From Dactylellina haptotyla (Eukaryota > Ascomycota > Orbiliomycetes > Orbiliales > Orbiliaceae): a stretch of 64,000 nt of DNA. Within the stretch, counting starts at the first letter, position 1. The number at the start of each line of letters is the position of its first letter. The stretch lies in the NCBI GenBank assembly GCA_031310005.1, contig CM062379.1, positions 2,170,001 to 2,234,000 of the forward strand. Direction: 5' to 3'. The notes under the pieces are model-generated. The model searched no databases. It was not told where the DNA came from and saw nothing but the letters and a program-made list of their open reading frames with translations. Below, piece after piece: positions 38,043 to 51,200 of this stretch. A program made the translations under genes and the position numbers.

Positions 38043-38435
38043 ATGCAAATTTACGTTGAAATCCAAGCAGATGACTGCACTCGCGCCATAAAATTCTACA
38101 CCACAATCTTCCCCTCTTGGTCGTTTACGCCTGCGGAGGGCCTCCCGATTGAATACCACAGAGGCACGTTCTCCGACTCGGCCTTTGAAGCGGCAATCAA
38201 TATTCTCAAACGGCCCGCTCCAACTCCCGCTCAGGGACACGGCACCAACGCGTTCGTCTGCTCGTTCCCTGTAGAAGACGAGAAGGCTCTGGACGAGCTC
38301 GAAAAGAAGGTCTTGGAGCTCGGAGGGCAGGTTGCAATGGCAAAGTTCCCGATCCCGGAAAGAGGATGGCATGGCTATTTCTTGGATACCGAGGGTAACA
38401 CATTTGGTGTTTTTACAACTTCTTATCGGGAGTAG
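38043..38435 (+). CDS. VOC-superfamily protein (glyoxalase/bleomycin-resistance fold)
   Basis: Single-exon protein of 130 aa with one VOC module. The N-terminus MQIYVEIQADDCTRAIKFYTTIF shows the beta strand and the helix starting a first paired beta-alpha-beta-beta-beta unit. The second unit has a helix (EKALDELEKKVLELGGQV) and ends in RGWHGYFLDTEGNTFGVF, the typical metal- or cofactor-site strand pair with Asp-Glu-Gly-Asn. Similar small proteins occur in bacteria and fungi. No substrate can be assigned, and the name bleomycin resistance should not be taken as function. It has no intron, unlike most neighbours, which could fit an old transfer, but codon use does not stand out. It converges on SCOT with 212 bp between stops. 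Confidence 0.9.
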   Translation: MQIYVEIQADDCTRAIKFYTTIFPSWSFTPAEGLPIEYHRGTFSDSAFEAAINILKRPAPTPAQGHGTNAFVCSFPVEDEKALDELEKKVLELGGQVAMAKFPIPERGWHGYFLDTEGNTFGVFTTSYRE

Positions 38436-38647
38436 AAAATCATAAAGAGCACAAGGTTTAAAGCTCCGTTCACATGATCTCCAGAGCTAGAAAAGTTGCA
38501 TTTCGTCTCAAAGTTGTGATGTTTATATAGTTCTATGGAAGTATACCCGATAATAAACAAATTCTAGCCACTAACAACTCGCATATTCATACATTAAATA
38601 CACTCGTATTCTGCGTGATGAGACCTCTGTACATAAAAACTAAGAGC

Positions 38648-40801
38648 TTAAAAGGTTTTTAGGCTCTCTGAAACCTTGAAATCCGGTTCCGTAACGGTTC
38701 TCAAATGTTCCACAGATGTGCCTTCAGCAATTTCGATCAGTGTCAATCCTTCTTTGAAGTCAACGTCGAAGACGGCCTATGATGAAACGATCAGTAAGGA
38801 GCCTATATTAATAGGGTTTTGTATAATCGTATTTCGAATCGCAACTTACAAGTTCAGTGATTATCCTGCTCACACATCCCTTTCCAGTCAATGGGAAGGT
38901 GCATTCTGTAATGACGGTACGATTAGCAGTTGCTTATATGAAAATGTCGTGGAAGCTTGAACATACTGTTAACAATCTTGGCGCCGCCCTTCTTATCAGT
39001 ATGTTCAGTGAGAACGATAACTCTGGTCTTTTCGGGGTTCGCGACAAGATCCATTGCGCCGCCCATTCCCTTGATCTTGCCTGGCAAGGCCCAGTTTGCG
39101 AGATCACCATATGCATTTACCTGCATTGCACCGAGCATGGTGAGGTTGATCTTCCCGGAACGGATCATGCCGAAAGATTCATCAGAGCCTAAAAACCCTG
39201 TTAGTTTGTGTCTTCAGATCATAATCTCGGGCTCAAGGCTGAATTACCAAATACAGAGGCTCCGGAGTTTAGTGTGACCGTCTCCTTTCCGGCGTTAACT
39301 ACACATGAATTAGTATTTCGTACTTTCCACATTCTGGCTTGCTGTAGTACTTACTGAGATCTGGATCTTCCTGTCCCTTTTGGGGATAAGGACCCAGGCC
39401 CAAGATACCGTTCTCCGACTGAAGCGTCACCGAGGTGTTCGGGTCCACGAATGTTGGGGCGAGCATTGGCATGCCGATACCCAGGTTTGCGAACATTCTA
39501 TGTAAATTGTCAGAATCAGTGTGGACGCTAACCACTTCCTCAAGATACGAAACTCATACCCATTCTGGAACTCCTTCGCTGCCCGCTTCACAATCTTCTC
39601 CCGCTTTGACCCTCCACTGCCACTAGTTACGGCCTCCTTGATCTCCTCCTCAGTCTTTGCGAATGTGAACTTCTCGATTTCCTTGCCCTCAGTGCTCTTG
39701 ATCACTTTGCTGACATACACACCCGGCAGATCAACAGCGGCAGGCTCGATCTCGCCCGGTTCCACGATCTCCTCAGCTTCAACGATGGTATATCTCGCAC
39801 CACGTCCCATTGCCCCGTTGAAGTTTTGCGCAGCGAGGCGGAATTGGGCGTTACCAAGTCTATCGGCTTTCCATGCTTTGACGAACGCATAGTCGGCATT
39901 TATCGCTTCTTCCATGATGAAGGTTTTGCCGTTGAATATTCTGGTTTCCTTGGGGGTCGAGAACACTGCGACGGATCCATCCGAGTTGTACTTTACGGGG
40001 AGCTCACCGGTCTGGCGCCATGTTCCGTAGCCGGCTGGGGTGTAGAAGGCGGGAATACCTGAAGGTGATTGCTTTCATCAGTACAGATCCGCCGCAATTG
40101 ACAGCTACTAGGTTACAAGGTGATAATTTACCTGCGCCAGCAGCTCTGCATCTCTCCGCTAATGTTCCCTGGGGTGTCAATTCCAATTCGATTTCACCGG
40201 AGAGATACTTCTTCTCGAAGGTTTTCTAAACCAATTGCACTTCGGATTAGCGGGGCTGTACGAGTAGGAGTAGCCATTGAGTTGCTCACATTTTCCCCAA
40301 CGTAACTCGCAATCATCTTTTTGATTTGGCCCGATGCCAGCAGCTTTCCCAGACCTTTGCCATCAGTGCCGGCGTTATTTGAAACCGCTGTTATTTCTTT
40401 GACTTCAGGTCGCTTTTCGAGTTCGTTGATTAATGAATCCGGAACACCGCACAGGCCGAAGCCGCCAACTAATATGGTCGACCCGGACTTGACATCTTTG
40501 ATGGCTTCGGCGGCAGAAGAACAGACTGAATTACCCGCGGGAATACCTGTTAGTACTAGATCCGCATCGGATCCGGATGATATGGGGCCTTCGTACTCTT
40601 GTCAATCCGCCTGAAGTTCTGCGTTGTCGCGAATGTCCGCACTGAGGAGTAGAGAATATTGCGCTATCATCCGGTTACGTTTCATTAACCCAATTCGACC
40701 CGTTAACTCGTATTCCAGAGGATGAGGGTCGCGCATACCTTCAGTAAAGACTTTGAAGCGAAGGCCCGCGTTGTACGGTATATGAGTTCTGTGGAAACCA
40801 T
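38648..40801 (-). CDS. OXCT1: Succinyl-CoA:3-ketoacid CoA-transferase, mitochondrial
   Basis: Moves CoA from succinyl-CoA to acetoacetate for ketone-body and branched-chain use in mitochondria. Ten exons, complement(38648..38776, 38850..38905, 38967..39188, 39248..39298, 39355..39497, 39560..40058, 40132..40225, 40290..40525, 40597..40663, 40739..40801), give 519 aa, matching animal SCOT. The catalytic Glu is in [13 protein letters not shown] (about E348). Other family blocks are [65 protein letters not shown] and CTFPLTGKG. The first two exons encode a presequence-like region ([27 protein letters not shown]). They were placed by splice logic, because the frame upstream of SSAAEAIKD hits a stop. 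It is unusually intron-rich for this window. Confidence 0.93.
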
Positions 40802-41473
40802 CGTGGGAACTTCGGAAGGCGGCGGCGGGTGGGGTTTCTGCTGAGATTTACGGACTGGGGGATCCTATTGAACTGTTCGAGCGACGAGAGAATGAATTGG
40901 AAAAAAGACGAAGATATCCCTCATCACAATCCAGATATCATCGTGCAGCCCGAGTTTTCTAGAGGGGCAGGCGGGGCGCTTTTGCATGCATCGGAGCTAC
41001 CCCAGATTCCGGAGCTGGGCTTCGGAGTCGCGACTTCTTGAACCGGCTAGCATCGGAACGAGGCCCTGTTCGCATCCAGCGACGCTCGGTCTCCGTCACG
41101 AGCTCCACGGTACACAGGCAAGGAACGGTAAAGATTGATAGGACATAGAATCTCTGATCATATGATCGTGATAGAATGAAATTATAGGAAAATGGTACTA
41201 TCATAATGGTGTATATATGATTGCGTTTCAAGCTCCCTCACCGGTCACCCACCGAATCAACAAAAACCAAATATTAAACCCAAGCCGGAATCGAAACCCT
41301 GCAACCAACATAATAGGGATATCCTTCGTAATGAGTACACTGTAATAGGACATGATGCGACGCGGGCCCGTAAACAAGAATCGCCAAAGAAAACAAAAAT
41401 TAACCGTAGAAATCGTAAAAAAGAAAAAACCAAGCAGGTATGCTAACAAAAAAGAATCGAATATCTACAGCAC
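40802..41473. other. Intergenic region SCOT promoter / VPS4 3' end
   Basis: 672 bp between two minus-strand genes. Positions 41,220-41,470 are A/T-rich and probably VPS4 3' untranslated sequence. A minus-strand stretch near 41,283-41,300 superficially resembles a tRNA T-arm but the stem does not pair. No gene is seen. Confidence 0.5.
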
Positions 41474-43028
<1,555 letters not shown>

Positions 43029-43571
43029 GGCGGCGGCGAGCGGTACGGTAGGGGCTATACTCGAGGAGCGGGACGGGTGTCGGTCAGACGGTGGAGAGGT
43101 GCTGTCGGAGAGGTGCTGGGAGGACGGGTGGATACTAAGTAGTTATGTTCCTGATGTCTCGCCCGGTGTTGTTTCGAACGTTTCACAGCAACGGAGAGCC
43201 TGCCTGCACTTTGGACAGCTTACGGCCGGGTGTTCAACGGGCTGCTTCGTCGTGGGGAGAATCCTGCCGTGGTGCCAGGCTGCCTCGAGAGATACGTAAT
43301 TCGGCGGTGGTTGCTTCGTACTGCAGCAACTGGACGGGGAGAGGAGTCGGAGAGGAGGGCGGGAGAGGAGGTTCTGCGCTAGGCAAAATGGCAACGGGGT
43401 GTTTGCTTGGCTGCTCCAACGATGACGGCCGTTCCGTCAACGGCGTCCCAACCGGCCAACGTATTTTTAATATATTTGCAAGCAGCTGACCGGCCATCTG
43501 ATCTCTCCCCTGGCGACCGAATCCCCCGAACCCGCCCTCGCGAGAACATCTCCCATCATACGGCATAGAAT
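43029..43571. promoter_or_regulatory. Divergent intergenic region VPS4 / YKE2
   Basis: 543 bp carrying both promoters. It is G/C-rich and shows overlapping open frames on both strands (up to 146 codons), which have no recognisable content. No other feature is seen. Confidence 0.5.
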
Positions 43572-44131
43572 ATGGCGACGGTGCAGCAGCTGTCGGATGA
43601 GTTTGCGGACATCCAGAAGAGTAGGTGCCTGCCCCACCCCCACTATATCTGCCGTCCATAGCGCTGATGTTCACTGGTGATGGTGATGTGATGCAGAACT
43701 ACAGGACGTTATCGAGGCTCGCCAGCGTCTAGATGCCCAGTATTCGGAGAACAAGGCAGTCCAGAAGGTATTCAGCCCCGGTGGTCAATGTTCGTCGACG
43801 TTTGATGCTGAACCCACGTGACGTAGGAGTTTGCTACTCTCGATGCCGATGCGAATATTTACAAGCTCATCGGCCCGACCCTTATAAAGCAGGATAAGGA
43901 CGAGGCGACGATGAACGTCAACAAGAGACTGGATTTCATCGAGAAGGAAATGTGAGCGGGTGACCCGACATTCTAACGGCCGTTGGAAGCGGAGTACTGA
44001 CATGCATCACCTCGAAAACTAGCAAACGGATAGAAGGCCAGATCAAAGATTTTTCTGAAACCAGCGAGAAGAAAAAGGCGGAGATCATGCAGATTCAGAT
44101 GGAGCAACAGGGACAAGCGCAGCCAACGTAG
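43572..44131 (+). CDS. YKE2: Prefoldin subunit 6
   Basis: Beta-type subunit of the prefoldin complex, which delivers unfolded actin and tubulin to the CCT chaperonin. Exons 43572..43620, 43697..43767, 43827..43952 and 44024..44131 give 117 aa. The protein is two coiled-coil helices joined by a beta hairpin. The first helix ([22 protein letters not shown]) leads to the conserved hairpin region [18 protein letters not shown], then the second helix ([20 protein letters not shown]). Length and layout fit subunit 6. Introns are 76, 59 and 71 nt; all joins keep the heptad pattern. Converges on RPA34 with 260 bp between stops. Confidence 0.94.
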
Positions 44132-44391
44132 AAGCTTAGTGAAGGGGAACATATTTAACCGCATATACCGCAATCATATTTGCACTCATCTCGCAATCAC
44201 CTCCAAAAGCACGTCCGCAGCATTGTATATATAGACAGTGATACCCTTATGTCTTTTAATATCAGGCAAGATGAACACTTGTTCACAGATCTAGAATCTT
44301 TCAACATAAGTATATACGAATACTCGATTAAGTATCGTATACATAGAAGAAAATGGTATATAGAGGTATATAGTACAAATAGTCACGAAGC

Positions 44392-45710
44392 TCAAGCTTC
44401 CGCCTTGTCCTTCTTGTGCTTCTTTTTCTTCTCCTTCTTCCCATCTTCATCCTTGCTCTTCTCCTTCTTATCCTTTTTAGACTTCTTCTTTTCCGGTTCG
44501 GTAGCCTCAGGAACCTCTTCATCTTCATCAACTGGCGCTTTCGATTTCTTCTTCTTCTTCTTCTCCTTTGGCGACTCTGCCAAATCATCCTCACTCTTTT
44601 TCGACTTCTTGGGTGTCGGATTAGTATCGTCCATAACTATATCACCGTCATTCCCTGCAGTAACTAGGTCCTTCCGCGGCAGTACTGCTTCGTTCACGTT
44701 CAAATCGGATTCCTCGCCATACCCAGCAGGCATGAATCTCATTCTCAACCCCTCCGGCTGGGCCCGAGGTGGAGGTGGTAACGCCTTTGCTGTAGCTTTC
44801 TTTGATCGTGCCGATGGTGGAGCCGGTGTGATTGCGTATTGTACCGTGGGAATAATAGATGCTATTCAATATTTCTCTCGTCAGCCCCTCACATCTCTGC
44901 AAGAGAAAAAAAGTCTATTCTTTTGAAACATACCTAATTGGTATCCCTTCTTGCCTTCTCTTGGCAGCACCACTTTCATACTCGAGCTTACGGGCTCCTG
45001 AGACCGCCGTATTATGAACTCGTTATCACCGGCTTCCAGGGTCTCACCCTCTGGTCCACTCTGTAGTCTGATCTTCTTGACATCGGAAAAGCTGAAATTC
45101 GAAGGCGCTTTGAAGAGGAAGATTTGTTTGCCTTGCAGCGACGGGGGTATGGAGTCCGACGCTGTCGAGTCCAGAGGCGTGTATCCTGCTGGGACGTCTC
45201 TGTCCAGAGGTAGCTTGAAGCTGGCTGTTGTGGTTTTCGATTTTGAAGATTTGGCTGGCTCCGAAGCTTCGCTCTCGCTCTCTTCTGCACTCGATGATTC
45301 CCCTTCCGATGAGGCAGATTCGGATTCTCTATTCGATCTCAATTAGCGTGGTCCGATAGTTGATAGCTCCTGCGGACGGATGGCCCGTACTCTTCACTTG
45401 ACTCTTGTACAACCTCAACGATCTTCTTGCTCTTCTTCACCGATCCATTTGTGGCCGTCGAAGTTGCCGCCTTGCCGCCAGTCTTTCCGGCACCATTGAC
45501 CTTCTCTGTTCCGTCTCTATTTCGTTTCTTTGATGTCTTCTCGGACGACTTTGGTGTCGACTTCTTAGGCGGTGCGTCGGTCATCTGCTCATCGCTGTCA
45601 CCGTCCGAATCGTCGACATATTCCGATGATATCGGGGCCTTGGTTTTTGAGGGCTTCAGCGACTTGGCCGTCGATGTTGTCGCTGACTTGGAGGTCGATT
45701 TGGAGGGCAT
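44392..45710 (-). CDS. RPA34: RNA polymerase I subunit RPA34 (A34.5)
   Basis: TFIIF-like subunit of RNA polymerase I that dimerises with RPA49 and supports rDNA transcription in the nucleolus. Exons complement(44392..44861, 44934..45328, 45391..45710) give 394 aa. The N-terminus is Ser/Thr/Lys-rich and acidic. The recognisable core (about residues 140-235) holds FKLPLDRDVPAGYTPLDS, GKQIFLFKAPSNFSFSDVKKIRL and the segment DNEFIIRRSQEPVSSSMKVVLP, as in the RPA34 family. The C-terminus is a long Lys/Glu tract, typical of the family. Start at 45,710 was chosen for its ACAACAATGC context; an in-frame ATG further upstream (45,830) would add a Lys-rich stretch running through the shared promoter with GRC3. 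Confidence 0.88.
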
Positions 45711-45911
45711 TGTTGTGGTTGCTCGGTTTGATGTCGTCGAGATAAATTTTAGCTGGGACCAGTTAGGGCGGCCTTTTTTTTTTTTTTTCTTCCCTGCGCC
45801 GCGTGAGATGCACAAGGCTTGTCTCGGCATGGGTTCCTTCAATCAACAGCCCACTTCAAGACGACCTCTCCCCATCACAACATCACCAAAACATCATCGC
45901 CCGTCGCGCAC
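45711..45911. promoter_or_regulatory. Compact bidirectional promoter RPA34 / GRC3
   Basis: Only 201 bp lie between the two divergent start codons. It holds a run of 15 T (45,774-45,788) on the plus strand, a nucleosome-excluding type of element, and an A/T core (ATAAATTTTAG, about 45,742-45,752). Both genes act in rRNA synthesis or processing. Confidence 0.7.
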
Positions 45912-48210
45912 ATGTCAAAGCGGACCAGCGACAGCAAAGTTAAGGGTAAGCTATGGCTTCTAGTCTCTATCTTACGTACAAAGCTGATAAGTTTACAGCG
46001 CCTCTGAGCGCCCTTGCGGCCAGGCGTCTACGCCAACAGCAGCAACAACAGATAACTGCAGAACCAGCATCCGGAACTGGTACACCAAACGATGATTCTC
46101 CGGTCGTTACTCCCGGAATTGAAGTCGCGCCGACTATTACTAGCAAAAGCATACCCAATAGTTACCTGATAGACGGTCAGACCACTGCGGGGCAATCGTC
46201 AAAAGGGTCCGTAGCAGAAGTACCAGGCAACCAGCTAGAAGAGAAGAGCGACAATCTACCACGGTACAAGAAACATGTATATCCACTGCTCTCCCTATAT
46301 CAGGCCATCTCGCTAACATCGGACCATAAGTCAACTCTCGAACTTTACGCCCACCGACGATAACTACGTCTACGATTCACAAAACGCTGAAATCACCGTC
46401 AAACTACGCCGTGGGGAATCGCTTGTGGTACAAGGAGAGTTTAGAATATCCGTCAGCAGTGGCAGCATCTCGATATGTGGTGCTATCGTAGAAACTTCAT
46501 CGTCAATATCAATCGTCGCGCCGGCATCTCAGGCTCTACCGGTGATTGAGTGCGCTTCGAAATCGAAAAAACGAAAAGTGGAGAAGCCACTAAACCGAGA
46601 TGGTGAATATGACGCCGTATTCGCTATCAAGAGTACTCGGACGGGATTGAGCGACCTAGGCAAAGTCTGCCCTCGATTCGACAAGATCTGGAAACCACCA
46701 TTGGCGAGTACGACCACGAAGCTGGAAGGCACCGAATCATTCACACCGGTATGGCGCGCATTTCCCAGTTTAATTTGATCTCAAGTTTAACTTATGAACC
46801 TAGATTCTCACATCATTACAATCCGCACCAATTCTCACCGTCCCATCATCCTGGCAATCCGCAATAACTTCGCTCTCTTCAACCAAACAGTCTCCCAAAT
46901 CTATATTCATAGTCGGCGGCAAATCTGTCGGCAAATCCACCTTCGGTCGCTACCTCCTAAATAGCATAGTAACATCGCAAACCCCTTCACGAACAATAAT
47001 ATACCTCGACGTCGACCCCGGCCAACCGAGCTTCACTCCTCCTTGCGTCCTCTCCCTCCACAGGATTACCCGCCCGATCGTATCTCCTTCGTTTGCAACT
47101 TTTGGGTCTACAGAGGTACTTCGCCAGCATCATATCGGGTATACATCTCCGCGAGAAGATCCAAAGTATTATCTACGTTGTGCTGCCGATTTGATACAAG
47201 AATATCGGAACCTGGCACAGCAGCAGGGCGAGGAGCACACGCTTGTTGTGAATACCTGCGGTTGGATAAAGGGACTAGGGCGAGAGTTACTGCAAGAGCT
47301 AGTGCTGATTTGTGAACCCACGGACGCAGTGGGCTTGGGTGACGTCGACGGTGTCTTTGCGGAGATATTACCTACAGACAAGAACATCAAGAAGCACCTG
47401 TTGGAAGGAGCTGGAAGCGGAGCTAGTGGGAATGGCAACAATAATGGCGTTGCTAGCGGTGGTGCTGGTGGTGGCGGAGGAGGAGGAGGCGCTCAGGCAT
47501 TCTCGCCCGCAGATTTGAGAACGCTGCAGACAGTTGCTTACTTTCACGCAGTTCCGAAGGGTACCGATGCGGACATAGCCTTCAACTTTGACAGGCATCT
47601 CACCGGAATGATGCCGATAGTTGCGAGCTACAGAGGTGCGAATAAAGTAATACATTGGATTACTGTGCTCGATGCGGATGTTACAGCGGACTTGGTGTTT
47701 ACAGCTATCAATGCTACCGTTGTCTCTATAAACCTGATCAAGGGGGACGACAAGGAGCATCCACTCATGCGATATCTTGAAGATGGTTACGGTGGAGACG
47801 ATAATGCAACGCCGTTTATCGCTTCTAACCAATTCGACGGCACGAGTGGGGTACTACCTGCAGAAGGGACCGAAATGATTGGATTGGCTATCATCAGGGG
47901 CGTTGATGAAGAGAAAGGGCAGTTACAGCTGCTGACTCCTGTGTCTGAAGCCGAATTGAACCAACGGGTCGAGGACGGTTACAAGGTTGTGCTATCTAGA
48001 GGGAGGGACGAGATGCCCGTGTGGCTCATGTGGGACTGGAGGGAGAGGGGAGCAGAACAAAGGCGGCGGAGAGGGACGGGAGCCAATGGAGGAGGGGTGG
48101 ATAAGGCGCCCTATTTGGACTTTGTGGTTGGTGGGGAGGTGACGGGCAAGGGTGCGAAGGAATGGAAGGTGCGGAGGAACATAATGAGGAGAGGGCAGCA
48201 ACGGCGGTAA
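45912..48210 (+). CDS. GRC3: Polynucleotide 5'-hydroxyl kinase GRC3
   Basis: Kinase of the Clp1/Grc3 family that, with the LAS1 nuclease, processes the ITS2 spacer of pre-rRNA and is linked to polymerase I termination. Exons 45912..45945, 45999..46263, 46331..46748 and 46804..48210 give 707 aa. The Walker A motif is GGKSVGKSTF (about residues 277-286) and is followed by IIYLDVDPGQPSF, the typical Walker B-like lid strand of the family. Earlier, NYVYDSQNAEITVKLRRGESLVVQG forms the N-terminal beta domain. The C-terminal part contains the family block on LDADVTADLVFTAINATVVSI. A Gly/Asn/Ala-rich insert (about residues 440-470) interrupts the kinase region. The third splice (TP to ILTSLQ) leads straight into the kinase domain, and the fourth exon is intron-free. 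Confidence 0.93.
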
Positions 48211-51200
48211 GCTGCAACATGTGCGCTGCCGTGTGTGAGGGATTTGCCTCTGGTGTTGGAATGAAAAAGCGGCAGGCATTCTTGATATTTTTCTCACTTC
48301 ATTCAGCTTTTTCATGTTGGAGGGAGGATTTCAAGAGAAGGGTGTGCGGTTGGAAGCGAATACAAGCGATGGGAAGCGAACTAGTCGGGAACCTTGCAGG
48401 ATGGCGCTAATATGTCGAATGAATGGAGTGAGAGGTGCTACATGTACTCTGCACCGTCGGTCGATCGGATGCAGCCATCGGGTTTTGGACTAAAACGATA
48501 GACAAATCCGAGACCCGGGACTACCGGGACTATTCATCCCGGAGAGAAAATACCCAAGAAGTACTTTGATATTGTGGAGAGAAATGATTTCTATGATCAA
48601 GTTCGAGGAAAAGGTTAGGCTGTGTTTGTGCCGATGTGTGCCTGATCCCGTGCCTCCAACAAAGCAGCAACTTTTAACGACAATGGGTGGTGGCCTCGAT
48701 ACTCCGACTCGACGGAGCCTCAAAGGAATGTGTTGGAAGAGTTTGGGCTAGAAAGTGATAAGGTGTGGCTACTGAGCTAGCACGAGAGCATTCGAGACAT
48801 ACAATAATCATTCTGTTCGAGATTTTGCGAGCGTCATATTTTATAAAAATCGTCCGTTATCGATCCCATTCCTGGAATCGGTGCTGCTTCCCAAATCCAA
48901 AGATTCAATTGGTACCATGTTATGCAGCCTAGAAGTGTGATGGGAGATGCATGCAGCGATCATGTCTCCTTGGCAGCTTGCTTCTGCAATACATGCGATG
49001 CTGATTTAAATTCCAAACGGGTCCTTTTTTCTTGTTCGCATATGTACTTCTCTCTTTATCGAAAAGATAGTAAGTAGTAATACTTGCGAGAGTCTAACGC
49101 TTTTCACCCCTCTCGATCATCAGAAATCGATGCGGGCTTCTCATAGGCCAATCCGCCCTTTCTCGCAATTGGTGCCGTTTAGCGAAACCTGCGTCTTTGT
49201 GCGCGGGACCTTCAATTGGCTGGCGATGTTTAACCTTTCAAGGTACCTCGAAGCTGTGGCAGTGATATTCGCAGATAGATAGACACACAACATGTGACGA
49301 CATTACCCTTTGAGGAAAAAGATGGATGTGTACCGTACAGGCGAAGCTACAAGCTTCCCCGGTCAGAAAAAGCGAAGTGGGGACGAGTCTTTGCGGGTCT
49401 CGACGACCCGAAGAAGCAAATACGGTGTGAACAAAGCGGTTCAGAATGGTCTTCAGTTGAGCTAAAACAAAAAAAACAAACAAGAAAACGAGCTTCAGAA
49501 TTCACGTTCTAGGGTTTGCTTGATGGGTATTTTCCATCTTGAAAAGCTGTTTTCTTCTTGGAGGAGGGGATCAAAAATCTGAGGTGGTGTGGTGTGGAAC
49601 CTCCATCTCGCAGGCTCCTTGCCTGTTGGAAAACTGACAGCTTCCTCGAGGAAACAAGGAAGTGGCTTGGGAAAAACGGCTTTTTTCTGGGAAGTTGGGA
49701 CAGGTCCATTGGAACCGCGGATGCGGGACAGAGGAGGTGTGTGGGAAGTGGAAATCCAAAAGATGTGGGTTCGCAATCTTGTGAGTTCTTTCGAGGATGC
49801 AGATGCGGTGGTGGAGTGGTGTTGGAGGTGGTGGAGGCTAGTTTAGCTTCTCCAGCTAGGAGAAAAAAAATTCTAAAAAATCTTCACTAAGAGGGGCTAA
49901 CGCTCGACAGGTACGGCTTTTCACTCTGGAGATCCTCCTGAGGTTCCCCCAACAAACCAACTGCATCCACCGAAGGATTTTGCGGGTTTCGGTGAGCTCG
50001 TGAGGCCTGGTGATGCATCTCTGGAGGCCGAGTAGTCATCGGTAAGATCGATGACTGGCTCGGTTAGCAAGGCGCATTCGATATTTTCGGACGAGCTCGA
50101 GCTTTGAGCGCTCGCGGACCGGAGTTCGGTGTACTCGGGTGGAGGTGGGAAGCAGTCGGTAGGGTATGAATAACACTGCTGATGTTTGTCATTGCAAATA
50201 ATGCATTGTCACCGCGGGCAAATGTGCCGAACAGGCTCTAGCGCTATTGTTAGGGTGCGAAGCTTGCTCACTAAGCTAGGATTATAAGGCGGCCTCGTCA
50301 ACTCAGACTATAGAAAGTTTAAAAAGTTTTGGAGGCAAAGCTTAGTTGTTAGTTAGGCCTCATCTTTTAGCCGTTTGATGGTCGCCGTTGATAGTATTTT
50401 CATTCTGGCGTGCTGATGAATTTGAGTCAGCCCGGGTCTATCTGTTGAATCCTAGAATTCCCATCGATAGCCGCGAGACATCAGCCAAGCCAAGCAAGCT
50501 TAAGCAAGGAGAATGAGCAAGCCGCCGGATTAGCTATCGTCTGATCGTTCAGGCTTCCAGGATTCACAACCAATACAATGGCAGAATCTTACCCTGCTTT
50601 TGGCCACCGGTCACCCCACAAAAAGCAGTTGACGCTTTTCTTTCAATATAATTTAATTTAAATTCAGCTGATCTGATGTGACACGAAGCACAGCATTGAA
50701 TTCAGTTAAAAGCTCCTCATTTCGACCCACGGTCCAAAGCGGCGCCCTTGTAAGGATAATATGGCATGCTGTGAGACTTCGAGCTAGTTGGTAGTTCGAC
50801 AGGCGTGCGTAAGTTAGTTACACGGATACAAATCTGTATGTCATGGTCGTACCAAAAGCGAAAACCCGCATATCGAAAATGCGTAAACAGTCTTTGACGC
50901 TTTCATGAATTCATGCACAAACTGGGGGGGATTCGTGTAGGACAAAGTTCAAGAGTCCAGAGTGGGAATTTTGTATCCAAATGTTAACATGTTACAAGCA
51001 TGATCTCTGCATCGTGCATGTAGGCTTGCATAGCAGTGGCTCGATAGTACGCAGTTTTTATTAGGTATATCATCGATGATAATGCTGGTTATCGCGGATT
51101 TCTCAGCCTTCTCGGCTGCTTTTGCTTTTGCGGTTCGTCAAGTACCTACCCGTTGGAAACAATCGATAGATATCAGGAGCGATCCTCGACGGCCGTTTGT

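Noticed and set aside
41283-41310. tRNA-like T-arm on the minus strand
   Set aside because: The 5-bp stem around TTCGATT does not pair and no anticodon or acceptor arm is found.
49495-49890. Cluster of open frames on both strands
   Set aside because: All begin at non-ATG codons; a local lack of stops is the simplest explanation.
50270-50365. Possible small inverted-repeat element (ACTAAGCT / AGCTTAGT)
   Set aside because: Only 8 bp match perfectly, with no target-site duplication seen; too short to call a MITE.
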